Positions 16,560-24,629 of a stretch of DNA of 64,000 nucleotides are shown in pieces. Both the position numbers and the translations under genes were made by a program. Source of the stretch: Nonomuraea indica (GTDB lineage Bacteria > Actinomycetota > Actinomycetes > Streptosporangiales > Streptosporangiaceae); contig NZ_KZ559468.1 in assembly GCF_002850745.1 (NCBI RefSeq), positions 276,491-340,490 of the forward strand. The letters are read 5' to 3'. Each line of letters starts with the position of its first letter. The stretch's first letter is position 1. The notes under the pieces are model-generated. The model was not told where the DNA came from and did no database searches. It worked only from the letters and a program-made list of their open reading frames with translations.

Positions 16560-16972
16560 CAGCGGCTCTCCTCGCCGTGTTCGGGACGCAGGGCGTGGGT
16601 GTGCTCGGTGTGGGCGACCGCGAGGTCCAGCAGCATGCGCACGTGCGCGTCCTCCAGCCGGTAGTACGCCATCCGCCCGGCCCGGCGCACCGACACCACC
16701 CGGTGCGCCCGCAGCAGCCGCAGCGCGTGGGAGACGGCCGACTCGCTCTGCCCGCTCACCGCCGCCAGGTCGCACACGCACAGCTCCCCGTCGAGCAGCG
16801 CCACCAGCAGCCGCAACCTGCCGGGATCGGACAGCAGCCCGAACACCTCGGCGGTGCCCCGCAGGTCCTCCGCGGCCGGCATCCGGTCGCGCACCGCGGC
16901 GACCCGCGGGGCGTCCACCACCCGGACGGCGCACCCGTCGATGGTCAGATGATTATCTGAAGACCCATTCAT
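16559..16972 (-). CDS. ArsR/SmtB-family metal-sensing repressor
   Basis: The 137-residue winged-helix protein starts MNGSSDNHLTIDGC (ATG at 16972). GELCVCDLAAV around residue 84 is the ELCVCDL metal-binding motif of the recognition-helix region. LEDAHVRMLLDLAVAHTEH at the C-terminus gives D-x-H-x10-H-x2-H, the alpha-5 zinc site of SmtB and CzrA. The protein therefore appears to have both types of metal site. It should repress its own operon with the CDF exporter and release DNA when zinc or cadmium binds. A perfect 6-4-6 inverted repeat lies within its first codons. Confidence 0.92.
   Translation of the reverse strand: MNGSSDNHLTIDGCAVRVVDAPRVAAVRDRMPAAEDLRGTAEVFGLLSDPGRLRLLVALLDGELCVCDLAAVSGQSESAVSHALRLLRAHRVVSVRRAGRMAYYRLEDAHVRMLLDLAVAHTEHTHALRPEHGEESR
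16945..16960 (-). promoter_or_regulatory. Candidate operator in the 5' end of the arsR-type gene
   Basis: TCAGAT and ATCTGA form a perfect inverted repeat around GATT, within codons 4-9 of the regulator. The adjoining CATATGTACA (16970-16979) is also AT-rich and near-palindromic. ArsR-family operators are often such imperfect repeats near the start codon. It is inferred to be the autoregulatory site. Confidence 0.4.
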
Positions 16973-17139
16973 ATGTACAAGATTAGTGCGCCCCGTCACC
17001 GCCCTGTCAACAGCCCCGCGAACCCCGGCCGCCGGAGGCTCCAGCCGTCCGAGGGCGCCCCCGGCGGCGTACGGATGCGGGCAGCCACCTCTCGCCGACC
17101 CCCGGATCGCGTACCGTCGGGCATGTCGCGTGGGGTCGA

Positions 17140-17201
17140 GGGCCGTCGCGCCGGTCGGCTCGCGCGTCAGGGGCCGTCGCGCCGGTCGGCTCGCGCGTCA
17201 G
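17140..17201. repeat. 31-bp tandem duplication
   Basis: Two perfect adjacent copies (17140-17170 and 17171-17201) begin GGGCCGTCGCGCCGGTCGGC. They lie in the non-coding stretch 16973-17297 downstream of the sugar permease and upstream of arsR. I see no gene in that stretch; it holds this repeat and the hairpin that follows. Confidence 0.75.
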
Positions 17202-17266
17202 GGGCCGCCGCCGGAGGCGCGCCCGGCCGGTGCGGTCCGGGTGCGCGTCCGGCGGCGGCCCCTGAC
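17197..17266. terminator. 19-bp perfect inverted repeat downstream of the sugar transporter operon
   Basis: The left arm 17197-17215 (GTCAGGGGCCGCCGCCGGA) pairs perfectly with 17248-17266 across a 32-base spacer. It starts 31 bases after the permease stop codon (minus strand) and would form a very stable stem. There is no T-tract, so termination would depend on the stem or on Rho; mRNA 3'-end protection is an alternative. Confidence 0.55.
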
Positions 17267-17297
17267 TGTGCGGGTGCCCCTGACGCCGTGGGGGAGG

Positions 17298-18563
17298 TCA
17301 GCGGGCCGCCGCGCCTGCCCGCCGCTTGGTCCACACGTCGAACGCGACCGCCGCGAGCAGGACGGCGCCCTTCACCAGCATGACCCGCTCGCTGGGCGAG
17401 CCGATCAGCGACATGCCGTTGTTGATCACGCCCATGATGAGGCCGCCGGTGATCGCGCCCACCACCTTGCCGACGCCGCCCTGCACGGCCGCGCCGCCGA
17501 TGAACGCCGCCGCGATCGCGTCCAGCTCGAAGGAGTTGCCCGCCGTGGGCCCCGCCTGGTTGAGCCGGCCGGCGAAGATGATGCCGGCCAGCGAGGCCAG
17601 CACGCCCATGTTGACGAAGATCCAGAACACCACGGACTTGACCTTGACGCCCGACAGCACGGCCGCCTGCAGGTTGCCGCCGACCGCGTAGATCCGGCGG
17701 CCGAACACCGACCGGTTGGCCAGCAGCGAGTAGCCGAGCACCAGCGCGGCCAGCAGCACCAGCACCCACGGCAGGTTGCGGAACCGGGCAAGCTGCACCA
17801 CCACGGCCATGATCAGGACGGCCGACGCCGCCAGTTTCAGCGCGAACATCGGCAGCGGGTCCACCGACTGGCCGTACCCGGCCCGCGCGGCCCGGGTGCG
17901 CCACTGCGCCGCCGCCATGCCGGCGATGGCGATCAGTCCGACCAGCAGGCTGAACAGGTCGGCGCCGCCCAGCGGGCCGAGGCCGACGTTGCCGAGGTAG
18001 CCGTCGGTGAAGCCGTTGGACAGCGTGCGCACCGCGTCGGGGAACGGGCCGATGCCCTGGTTGCCGAGCACGGTCAGGGTCAGCGCCCGGAACAGCAGCA
18101 TGCCCGCCAGCGTGACGATGAACGAGGGGATGCCGAAGTAGGCGATCCAGAACCCCTGCCAGGCCCCGATCAGGCCGCCCACCACCATCGTGAGCAGCAG
18201 CGCGACGGGCCACGGCACCCCGTAGTTCACCATCAGCACGGCCGCCACCGCGCCCGTCACGGCGACCACGGAGCCCACGGACAGGTCGATGTGCCCGGCG
18301 ATGATGATGAGGATCATGCCGATGGCGAGGATGAGGATGTAGGAGTTCTGGACGATGATGTTGGAGATGTTCTGCGGCTGCAACAGGGCGCCGTCGGTCA
18401 GCACCGAGAACAACAGGACGATCAGGGCGAAGGCGATGTAGATGCCGCTCTGCCTGATGTTGACGGACAGGGATCCGAGGTTCAGCCTGCCGGGCGGGCG
18501 CTGCTCCCCGGGCGTCCCGGCCGGGCCCACCTCGACGTTGGCGGGGGTCGTGCTGCTGCTCAT
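17298..18563 (-). CDS. Sugar ABC transporter permease (MmsB/GguB/XylH type)
   Basis: The 421-residue protein has about ten to eleven membrane helices of the branched-chain-like sugar permease family. GHIDLSVGSVVAVTGAVAA near residue 90 is the family signature; AYFGIPSFIVTLAGMLLFRA and AVGGNLQAAVLSGVKV are also typical. It forms the membrane channel for the ATPase at 18569-20107 and the binding protein at 20137-21264. The ATG is 5 bases after the ATPase stop. Likely substrates are monosaccharides such as xylose, arabinose, glucose or galactose; the sequence alone does not decide. Confidence 0.92.
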   Translation of the reverse strand: MSSSTTPANVEVGPAGTPGEQRPPGRLNLGSLSVNIRQSGIYIAFALIVLLFSVLTDGALLQPQNISNIIVQNSYILILAIGMILIIIAGHIDLSVGSVVAVTGAVAAVLMVNYGVPWPVALLLTMVVGGLIGAWQGFWIAYFGIPSFIVTLAGMLLFRALTLTVLGNQGIGPFPDAVRTLSNGFTDGYLGNVGLGPLGGADLFSLLVGLIAIAGMAAAQWRTRAARAGYGQSVDPLPMFALKLAASAVLIMAVVVQLARFRNLPWVLVLLAALVLGYSLLANRSVFGRRIYAVGGNLQAAVLSGVKVKSVVFWIFVNMGVLASLAGIIFAGRLNQAGPTAGNSFELDAIAAAFIGGAAVQGGVGKVVGAITGGLIMGVINNGMSLIGSPSERVMLVKGAVLLAAVAFDVWTKRRAGAAAR

Positions 18564-18568
18564 GTGAG

Positions 18569-20107
18569 CTACTCCTGTCCGCTGGTCATGTGGTACATCA
18601 GCCGTTCCTGGGTCGCCTCACCGCGCGGCAGCTCGCCGGTGACGCGGCCCTGGGAGAGCGTGTAGATGCGGTCGCACAGCCCGAGCAGCTCCGGCAGCTC
18701 GGAGGAGATGACCAGCACCGCCTTGCCCTCGTCGGCCAACTGGTTGATGATCGTGTAGATCTCGTACTTGGCGCCCACGTCGATTCCGCGGGTCGGCTCG
18801 TCGAGGATGAGCACGTCGGGGTCGGCGTAGATCCACTTCGACAGCACGACCTTCTGCTGGTTGCCGCCGCTCAGCTTCCCGACGATGCTCTGCACGCCGG
18901 GCGCCTTGATGTTCATGCTGCGGCGGAACCCCTCGGCGACCCGATACTCCTCGTTCTCGTTCACCCAGCCGCGCCGGCTCAGCCGGGTGCCCAGGCCGAC
19001 GGCCGAGATGTTGCGCTTGATGTCCTCGATCAGGTTGAGGCCGTACCGTTTGCGGTCCTCGGTGGCGTAGGCGATGCCGAGCCGGATGGCGTCCTGGACG
19101 TTGCGGATCTCCACCTGGCGGCCGTCCTTGTAGATCCGGCCGGAGATGCCGACGCCGTACGTGCGGCCGAAGACGCTCATCGCCAGCTCGGTCCGCCCGG
19201 CGCCCATGAGGCCCGCCAGTCCGACGATCTCACCCCTGCGCAGGGTGAGGTTCGCGCCGGAGACGACGCGCCGCTCGGGCTGGGAGGGGCTGTGGACCGT
19301 CCAGTCCTCGATCCGCAGCACCTCCTCGCCGATGCGCGGCTCGTGCGGGGGGAAGCGGTTGTCCAGGTCGCGGCCCACCATGCCGGAGATGATCCGGTCC
19401 TCCGTGACCTGGCCGCCCGCCATCTCCAGCGTCTCGATCGTGCGGCCGTCGCGCAGGATGGTGATGGAGTCGGAGATGTCGATGATCTCGTTCAGCTTGT
19501 GCGAGATGATCACACAGGTGATGCCCTCGTCGCGCAGACCGCGCAGCAGGTCGAGCAGGTGGGCGGAGTCCTGGTCGTTCAACGCCGCGGTCGGCTCGTC
19601 CAGGATGAGCAGCTTGACCTTCTTCGACAGCGCCTTGGCGATCTCCACGAGCTGCTGCTTGCCGACACCGATGTCGGCGATCTGGGTGACCGGGCTCTCC
19701 GCCAGGCCGACCCGCCGGATCAGCAGGGCGGCCTGGTGGTTGGTGCGGTTCCAGTCGATGAGCCCGCGCTCGGCCTGCTCGTTGCCGAGGAAGATGTTCT
19801 CGGCGATCGACAGCTGCGGGCACAGCGCGAGCTCCTGGTGGATGATGACGATCCCGGCGTCCTCGCTGTCCTTGATCCCGCCGAACCGGCACAGCTCGCC
19901 GTCGAACTCGATCTCCCCCTCGTAGGAGCCGTGCGGGTAGACCCCCGACAGCACCTTCATCAGGGTCGACTTGCCGGCGCCGTTCTCGCCGCAGATGGCG
20001 TGGATCTCGCCCCGGCGGACGGAGAGGTTCACCTCCTGGAGCGCGCGCACCCCGGGGAAGGTCTTGGTGATCCCCCGCATGTGCAGGATGGAATCGGTCA
20101 TCTCCAC
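18569..20107 (-). CDS. Sugar ABC transporter ATPase with two nucleotide-binding domains (MmsA/GguA type)
   Basis: The 512-residue protein has two ABC domains. The first has GENGAGKST (about 41-49) and LDEPTAALN. The second has the degenerate Walker [10 protein letters not shown] (about 298-306), LSGGNQQKV and LDEPTRGID. This is the RbsA/GguA arrangement, in which the second domain is less active. GTG at 20107 is the start; ATG at 20101 is equally good after GGGAGGA. It energises sugar import with its neighbours. Gene order (binding protein, ATPase, permease) matches chvE-gguA-gguB. Confidence 0.94.
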   Translation of the reverse strand: MEMTDSILHMRGITKTFPGVRALQEVNLSVRRGEIHAICGENGAGKSTLMKVLSGVYPHGSYEGEIEFDGELCRFGGIKDSEDAGIVIIHQELALCPQLSIAENIFLGNEQAERGLIDWNRTNHQAALLIRRVGLAESPVTQIADIGVGKQQLVEIAKALSKKVKLLILDEPTAALNDQDSAHLLDLLRGLRDEGITCVIISHKLNEIIDISDSITILRDGRTIETLEMAGGQVTEDRIISGMVGRDLDNRFPPHEPRIGEEVLRIEDWTVHSPSQPERRVVSGANLTLRRGEIVGLAGLMGAGRTELAMSVFGRTYGVGISGRIYKDGRQVEIRNVQDAIRLGIAYATEDRKRYGLNLIEDIKRNISAVGLGTRLSRRGWVNENEEYRVAEGFRRSMNIKAPGVQSIVGKLSGGNQQKVVLSKWIYADPDVLILDEPTRGIDVGAKYEIYTIINQLADEGKAVLVISSELPELLGLCDRIYTLSQGRVTGELPRGEATQERLMYHMTSGQE

Positions 20108-20136
20108 TCTTCCTCCCGTACTCCTCCCGCAGCGGC

Positions 20137-21264
20137 TCAGCCGAGCTCGGCGGCCGCGTAGTAACCCGTGTCGACCAGGGCCTTCTGGTAGTTGGTCTTG
20201 TCGACGATCATCGGGTCGAGGAGGTAGGAGGGCACGACCTTGTTGCCGTTGTCGTAGTCCTTGGTGTTGTTCACCTCGGGCTTGCCGCCCTTGAGCACGC
20301 TGTCGGCCATGGTGACCGTGACCTTCGCCAGCTCGCGGGTGTCCTTGAAGATGGTCGAGTACTGCTCACCGGCGATGATCGACTTCACCGAGGCCAGCTC
20401 GGCGTCCTGGCCGGTCACGATGGGGTACGGCTGCTCGGAGGTGCCGTAGCCGTTGCTCTTGAGCGCCGACAGGATGCCGATGGACAGGCCGTCGTACGGC
20501 GACAGCACGCCGTCCACCTTGGAGTCGCCGGAGTAGGTCTTCGTGAGGATGTCCTCCATGCGCTTCTGCGCGGTGGCCGGGTCCCAGCGCAGGATGGCGA
20601 CGGTCTTGAAGTCGGTCTGGCCGCTCTTGACCTTGAGCACGCCCTTGTCGATGTGCGGCTGCAGCACCGACATGGCGCCGTTGAAGAAGAACGTGGCGTT
20701 GTTGTCGTCGGGCGACCCGGCGAACAGCTCGATGTTGAACGGGCCCTTGGCGCTGCCCTCGGAGCCGTCGGCGGCCAGCACCTTGAGGCCCGTCAGCAGC
20801 GAGGTCGCCTGCTGGACGCCGACCTTGAAGTTGTCGAAGGTGGCGTAGTAGTCGACGTTCGGGCTGTTGCGGATCAGCCGGTCGTAGGAGATCACCGGGA
20901 TCTTGTTGTCGGCGGCCTGCTGGAGCTGCGTGGTGATGGCGGTGCCGTCGATCGAGGCGACGATCAGTAGCTTGGCGCCCTTGGTGATCTGGTTCTCGAT
21001 CTGGTTGACCTGCGTGGGGATGTCGTTCTCGGCGTACTGCAGGTCGACCTTGTAGCCCAGCTTCTCCAGGCCGGACTTGAGGTTCTCGCCGTCGCTGATC
21101 CAGCGTTCCGACGACCGCGTCGGCATGGTGACGCCCACCAGCGCGCCGCTGGTGTTGCCGGAGGCGGCTTCCTTGTCGATCGTCTTCTCACTCGATCCGC
21201 ACGCCGCGACGGTGGCGGTGAGTGCGAGACCTGTGAGGGCCGTCGCGATCCGTCCGAATCTCAT
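20137..21264 (-). CDS. ChvE-like sugar-binding lipoprotein
   Basis: The 375-residue protein begins [20 protein letters not shown] and has the lipobox VAAC with lipidated Cys22. The mature part is a two-lobe sugar-binding protein: [49 protein letters not shown] and [18 protein letters not shown]. ChvE and its relatives bind aldoses. The ATG follows AAGGAGA. It is the first gene of the transporter operon and would be the best expressed. A promoter with a LacI-type operator lies about 280 bases upstream, which leaves a long untranslated leader. Confidence 0.93.
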   Translation of the reverse strand: MRFGRIATALTGLALTATVAACGSSEKTIDKEAASGNTSGALVGVTMPTRSSERWISDGENLKSGLEKLGYKVDLQYAENDIPTQVNQIENQITKGAKLLIVASIDGTAITTQLQQAADNKIPVISYDRLIRNSPNVDYYATFDNFKVGVQQATSLLTGLKVLAADGSEGSAKGPFNIELFAGSPDDNNATFFFNGAMSVLQPHIDKGVLKVKSGQTDFKTVAILRWDPATAQKRMEDILTKTYSGDSKVDGVLSPYDGLSIGILSALKSNGYGTSEQPYPIVTGQDAELASVKSIIAGEQYSTIFKDTRELAKVTVTMADSVLKGGKPEVNNTKDYDNGNKVVPSYLLDPMIVDKTNYQKALVDTGYYAAAELG

Positions 21265-21545
21265 GAATTGTCTCCTTGCGGGGTGACATATGCGGATGCG
21301 ATTCCTGTCGGCGCGGTGGGATGCCGCGGCAGCGTCGCCCCGGCGGCGGCGTCGCCCCCGGGCGCGCCGACTCGCCGGGCGTCGGAGGAACCGCCCTGTG
21401 ATCAGGCAAGATGCGGCCTCGGACCCGTGTTCGCACCCGGGCCGGAGATGGGCTTGCGGAATGGTAAGCGACTCGGTGGCATGCGCTGACACCCTTCGCC
21501 CCGGACCGTTGGCCCGGCTGAGGACTTCTTGCCTAGGGCCACGAG

Positions 21546-21572
21546 TGTTATCGCTAACATTCCGCCTGTCAA
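21546..21572 (-). promoter_or_regulatory. Promoter with LacI-type operator for the sugar transporter operon
   Basis: On the minus strand TTGACA (21572-21567) is followed after 17 bases by AACACT as a -10. The near-palindrome TGTTATCGCTAACA (21546-21559) overlaps the spacer and -10, as expected for a LacI-family repressor. The gap 21265-21545 would be a leader of about 270 bases with no supported gene. The regulator is not encoded next to the operon; the LacI protein at 36908-37930 is one possible candidate. Confidence 0.55.
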
Positions 21573-21757
21573 TGTCCCGGGATAACGTCTCGGAAACAGA
21601 GCGTTCACGACCCGGGCGATTCCGCTGGGAGCTTTGGGCCTGGTGGGGCGGGTCTGGACGGACCGTTCGTCACGGCCTGCCGTGCGTCCGGAGCGGCTCG
21701 CCCGGCGCGGACGCACGGCAGGCCGGGCGGCGGGCGGGTGGCAGGCCGAGGAGGCGA

Positions 21758-21815
21758 CAGGCCGGGTGGCGGGGCGAGGGTGCGTGCAGGCCGGGTGGCG
21801 GGGCGAGGGTGCGTG
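21758..21815. repeat. 29-bp tandem repeat, two perfect copies
   Basis: The copies at 21758-21786 and 21787-21815 begin CAGGCCGGGTGGCGGGGCGA; a third, degenerate copy starts at 21816. They lie in the non-coding region between the sugar transporter promoter and the cspA promoter. Otherwise 21573-21885 holds only GC-rich sequence without a gene I can support. Confidence 0.75.
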
Positions 21816-21885
21816 CAGGCGGGTGGCGGGGCGGGCGGCGGGCGCCGCCCGGAGTGTCGTCGCCGGTTCGCCGCACGCGTTGTGG

Positions 21886-21891
21886 TAGCGT
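21886..21891 (+). promoter_or_regulatory. Probable -10 element of the cold-shock gene
   Basis: TAGCGT has the TAnnnT form of an actinomycete housekeeping -10 box. No good -35 is seen at the right distance. Transcription would begin near 21897 and give a leader of about 155 bases. Confidence 0.35.
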
Positions 21892-21923
21892 GGCGGCGTT
21901 GCAGTTTGGTACCCATGAACGTG

Positions 21924-21965
21924 TGCGCCTGACGGGATGTAACCCTCGGGCGCATTTTTGTTTTT
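21924..21965 (+). promoter_or_regulatory. Terminator-like hairpin in the cspA leader (possible attenuator)
   Basis: TGCGCCTGA and GGG (21924-21936, one bulged C) pair with CCC and TCGGGCGCA (21943-21954) around the loop ATGTAA. TTTTTGTTTTT follows at once (21955-21965). Such a T-tract is exceptional in this genome and makes it look like an intrinsic terminator placed about 90 bases before the cspA start. A second hairpin (CGGGACCC/GGGTCCCG, about 22003-22026) follows. Conditional read-through, as in temperature-responsive leaders, is inferred. Confidence 0.55.
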
Positions 21966-22053
21966 GACCGGTCATGTCCGGATGGGCCAAGGCGGCGACG
22001 CGGGACCCGTGAGGTGCGGGTCCCGGACCTGCGCCTACTCAAGGGAGAACGAC

Positions 22054-22257
22054 ATGGCGACCGGCACCGTGAAGTGGTTCAACTCCGAAAAGGGCTTCGG
22101 CTTCATCGAGCAGGACGGCGGCGGCGAGGACGTGTTCGCGCACTACTCCAACATCGCCACCCGCGGCTTCCGCGAGCTGCACGAGGGCCAGAAGGTGTCC
22201 TTCGACATCACGCAGGGCCAGAAGGGCCCGCAGGCGGAGAACATCGTCCCCGCCTGA
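22054..22257 (+). CDS. cspA: Cold-shock domain protein
   Basis: The 67-residue protein is a single cold-shock domain, [20 protein letters not shown] at the N-terminus, with the RNP-1 motif KGFGFI and the RNP-2 motif DVFAHYSNI. It binds single-stranded RNA or DNA and melts structure in mRNA. The ATG follows aaggga; an upstream in-frame ATG would add 32 residues without family similarity. The gene stands alone between its structured leader and a strong terminator. Such proteins can act on terminators in their own leader, which fits the hairpin upstream. Confidence 0.97.
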   Translation: MATGTVKWFNSEKGFGFIEQDGGGEDVFAHYSNIATRGFRELHEGQKVSFDITQGQKGPQAENIVPA

Positions 22258-22274
22258 CGTCCGAGGACGCGTGC

Positions 22275-22312
22275 GCGAGCCGGTGACCGCCAGGGTGCGG
22301 TCACCGGCTCGC
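22275..22312. terminator. Terminator hairpin after cspA
   Basis: The arms 22275-22290 (GCGAGCCGGTGACCGC) and 22297-22312 pair perfectly over 16 bases with a CAGGGT loop. It starts 17 bases after the cspA stop. The convergent NmrA-like gene ends at 22386, so it may serve both sides. Confidence 0.8.
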
Positions 22313-22385
22313 GGGGTTCCACCGGCGGTCTCGCCGCCCGTGATCCCGGCTGCAGCCCTCGCCGGCGTCAGCGGGCCGCAGTGGC

Positions 22386-23126
22386 TCAGTACGCCACCGT
22401 GAACCTGGCCCGGTGGTGCCGGGGACGCTCGGCCTCGTCCAGCAGCGCCACCGCCAGGTCCGCCATGGAGATCGCCGACTCGCCCGCCGCGTCGACCAGC
22501 AACTCGTCGCCGCCCACCCGGTAGCGGCCGGTGCGGGCGCCCGGCTCCAGCCGCGCGGGCGGGCTCAGGTACGCCCAGTCCACCATGTCCGACCCCCGGA
22601 CCGCCGCGAGCTGCGCCGCGCACGCCCGCGCGATCGGCTGGTACGCGGCCGGGCAGAGCCGCGGGTCGTCGATGAGGGCGCGACCCCCGGAGCCCGGCAC
22701 GGTGAGGGTCGCGGCGCCGCCGACGAGCAGCAGCCGCACCCCGCTGCCGGCCAGCCCGGCCAGCAGCGCCTTGGCGGCCGTGACCAGCTCGTCCTCGCTG
22801 CCCGGAGCGGGCCGCGTCGCACTGATCACGAGATCCCGGCCGGCGCTCAGCTCCGCCACGTCGGCGACGTCGCAGACGTCCCCCGCCCGGACCACCACCC
22901 GGCCGCCCGCTCCCGTCGGGCCTGCGACACCGGGCCCGGTGGCCGCGCCTGCCGTGGCTGCCGCGCCTGGCGCGACTGGCGTGGCTGCCGTGCTCGCCGG
23001 GTTCTCCGGCATCTCGTACCGCTCAGGGTTGCGGGTCACGGCGGTGACCTCGTGGCCACGTGACAGCGCCTCGGCCACGACCTGGCTCCCCACGCCTCCG
23101 GTCGCTCCGAACACGGTGATGCGCAT
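22386..23126 (-). CDS. NmrA-like NAD(P)-binding reductase
   Basis: The 246-residue protein has a Rossmann N-terminus MRITVFGATGGVGSQVV, the NAD(P)-binding GATGGVG, and a short-chain-type body (VVVRAGDVCDVADV, LLLVGGAATL, DWAYLSPPA). It belongs to the YwnB/NmrA-like NAD(P)H-binding family, whose roles are reductase or redox sensing. Residues 40-72 are a low-complexity Ala/Gly/Pro insert absent from the usual fold. It is 32 bases downstream of the MFS gene on the same strand, so it is probably co-transcribed with it. The substrate is unknown. Confidence 0.82.
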   Translation of the reverse strand: MRITVFGATGGVGSQVVAEALSRGHEVTAVTRNPERYEMPENPASTAATPVAPGAAATAGAATGPGVAGPTGAGGRVVVRAGDVCDVADVAELSAGRDLVISATRPAPGSEDELVTAAKALLAGLAGSGVRLLLVGGAATLTVPGSGGRALIDDPRLCPAAYQPIARACAAQLAAVRGSDMVDWAYLSPPARLEPGARTGRYRVGGDELLVDAAGESAISMADLAVALLDEAERPRHHRARFTVAY

Positions 23127-23158
23127 GTGCGTTCCTCTTCTCAAGACAAGTGATGAAG

Positions 23159-24550
23159 TCAGCGGGGCGCGGCGCTGGGACCGCGGACCCCTCGTCCGGC
23201 CGGCCGCCTGGGATCGAGGGCCGTCGCGCGGGCGGCCGCGCGACGCTCGGTGGCCCACAACGCGACCGTCCCCGCCGCGAGCACCGCGCCGAGCACCGAC
23301 ACCCCCGTCCAACCGGCGTGCGTCCACGCCAGGGCGGCGAGGGCCGAGCCCACCGCGCCGCCGGCGAAGTAGGACGTCATGAAGGCCGCGTTGACCCGGT
23401 TGCGGGCCTCGGGCCGCAGGGCGTACACGACGTTCTGGTTGGCGTTGAGCAGCGCCTGCTGGGCCAGGTCCAGCACGATCACGCCGATGACCAGCCACAG
23501 CAGGGACCGCGCGCCGAGGCCGATCGGCAGCCACGACGCCAGCATCAGGACGGTCCCGGCCGCGGTGACCTTGTGCACGTGGCCCCGGTCGGCCAGCCGC
23601 CCCGCGACGTTGGCGGCCACCGCGCCCGCCACCGCGGCCAGCCCGAACAGGCCGATCGCCGACTCCGTCCACCCGTACGACGGGCCGGCCAGCAGGAACG
23701 TCAGCGACGTCCACAGCACGCTGAACGACGCCAGCGCGAGAGCGGCGACGGCGGCCCGCCGGCGCAGCAGCGGCTCCGATCGCAGCAGCCCGAACGTCGA
23801 GCGCAGCAGCGCCGGATACGTCAGAGCGCCCCCACCCCGCCGCCCCGCAGAACCACCCACCGCGCCGTCCGGTGCACCGGCCACCTGGCCGTCCGCTGCG
23901 CCCGCCACCGGGCTGTCCGCCGCGCCGGCAACCGGGCCGCTCGCCGGGCCGTCCGCGCCGGTGCGCGTCGCCGTCTCGCCGCGCAGCTTCGGCAGGAAGA
24001 TGCGCAGCAGGACGGCCATCACCGCCATCAGTCCCGCGTTCACCCAGTAGGCGGTCCGCCAGCCGCCCAGCTCGGCCAGCGCCCCCGACGCGGTGCGGGC
24101 CAGCATCAGCCCCAGCACCAGCCCGGTCATCACCGTGCCGACCACCCGGCCGCGCTCCGCCGGGTCGGCCAGCGTCGCCGCGAACGGCACCACCACCTGC
24201 GCGCCCACCGACGTCACCGCCGCCAGCGCCGTGCCCGCGAGCAGTGCCGCGCCGCTCGTGGCCGTGGCCGACACGAGGAGGAACACCGCCGTCGCCGCGT
24301 ACAGCGTCACCGCCAGCCGCCGCCGCTCCACCAGGTCGCCGAGCGGCACCAGCAGCATCAGCCCCAGGGTGTAACCCACCTGCGCGGCGGTCACCACGAG
24401 CGCCACCACCGACGGCGGCATCCCCAGCTCCCGGCCGATCAGGTCGAGCAGCGGATGCGCCAGGTAGTTGCTCGCCACCGACATCCCGGTGGCCGTGGAC
24501 ATCAGCAGGAGCAGCCCCCGGGGCAGGCCGCGCGAGGTGTCAGGAGTCAT
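23159..24550 (-). CDS. MFS transporter, drug/arabinose efflux type
   Basis: The 463-residue protein has 12 predicted membrane helices. PLGDLVERRRLAV after helix 2 is the MFS motif A, and the second half begins with RSTFGLLRSEPLLRRR. The central cytoplasmic loop (about 195-235) holds an Ala/Gly repeat built on PVAGAAD. It resembles the DHA1 exporters annotated as arabinose or drug efflux. The ATG at 24550 lies in the 79-base gap to the divergent LysR gene, which probably controls it. The transported compound is unknown. Confidence 0.88.
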   Translation of the reverse strand: MTPDTSRGLPRGLLLLMSTATGMSVASNYLAHPLLDLIGRELGMPPSVVALVVTAAQVGYTLGLMLLVPLGDLVERRRLAVTLYAATAVFLLVSATATSGAALLAGTALAAVTSVGAQVVVPFAATLADPAERGRVVGTVMTGLVLGLMLARTASGALAELGGWRTAYWVNAGLMAVMAVLLRIFLPKLRGETATRTGADGPASGPVAGAADSPVAGAADGQVAGAPDGAVGGSAGRRGGGALTYPALLRSTFGLLRSEPLLRRRAAVAALALASFSVLWTSLTFLLAGPSYGWTESAIGLFGLAAVAGAVAANVAGRLADRGHVHKVTAAGTVLMLASWLPIGLGARSLLWLVIGVIVLDLAQQALLNANQNVVYALRPEARNRVNAAFMTSYFAGGAVGSALAALAWTHAGWTGVSVLGAVLAAGTVALWATERRAAARATALDPRRPAGRGVRGPSAAPR

Positions 24551-24608
24551 GGCTCAACTGTGGCGCCGGCAGCATGCATGAGTCCAACATATGTTTGTCA
24601 TTCCATCC

Positions 24609-24623
24609 ATCGTGATTCACGAT
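24609..24623. promoter_or_regulatory. LysR-type operator between the MFS and LysR genes
   Basis: ATCGTG and CACGAT form a perfect inverted repeat around ATT, ending 6 bases before the LysR start. The whole intergenic stretch is unusually AT-rich. It probably binds the LysR protein to autoregulate and to control the divergent MFS gene. Confidence 0.5.
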
Positions 24624-24629
24624 AGATCC

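Noticed and set aside
22003..22026. CGGGACCC...GGGTCCCG in the cspA leader as a DosR box.
   Set aside because: The half-sites are separated by about 9 bases instead of 2. It is better explained as an RNA hairpin.
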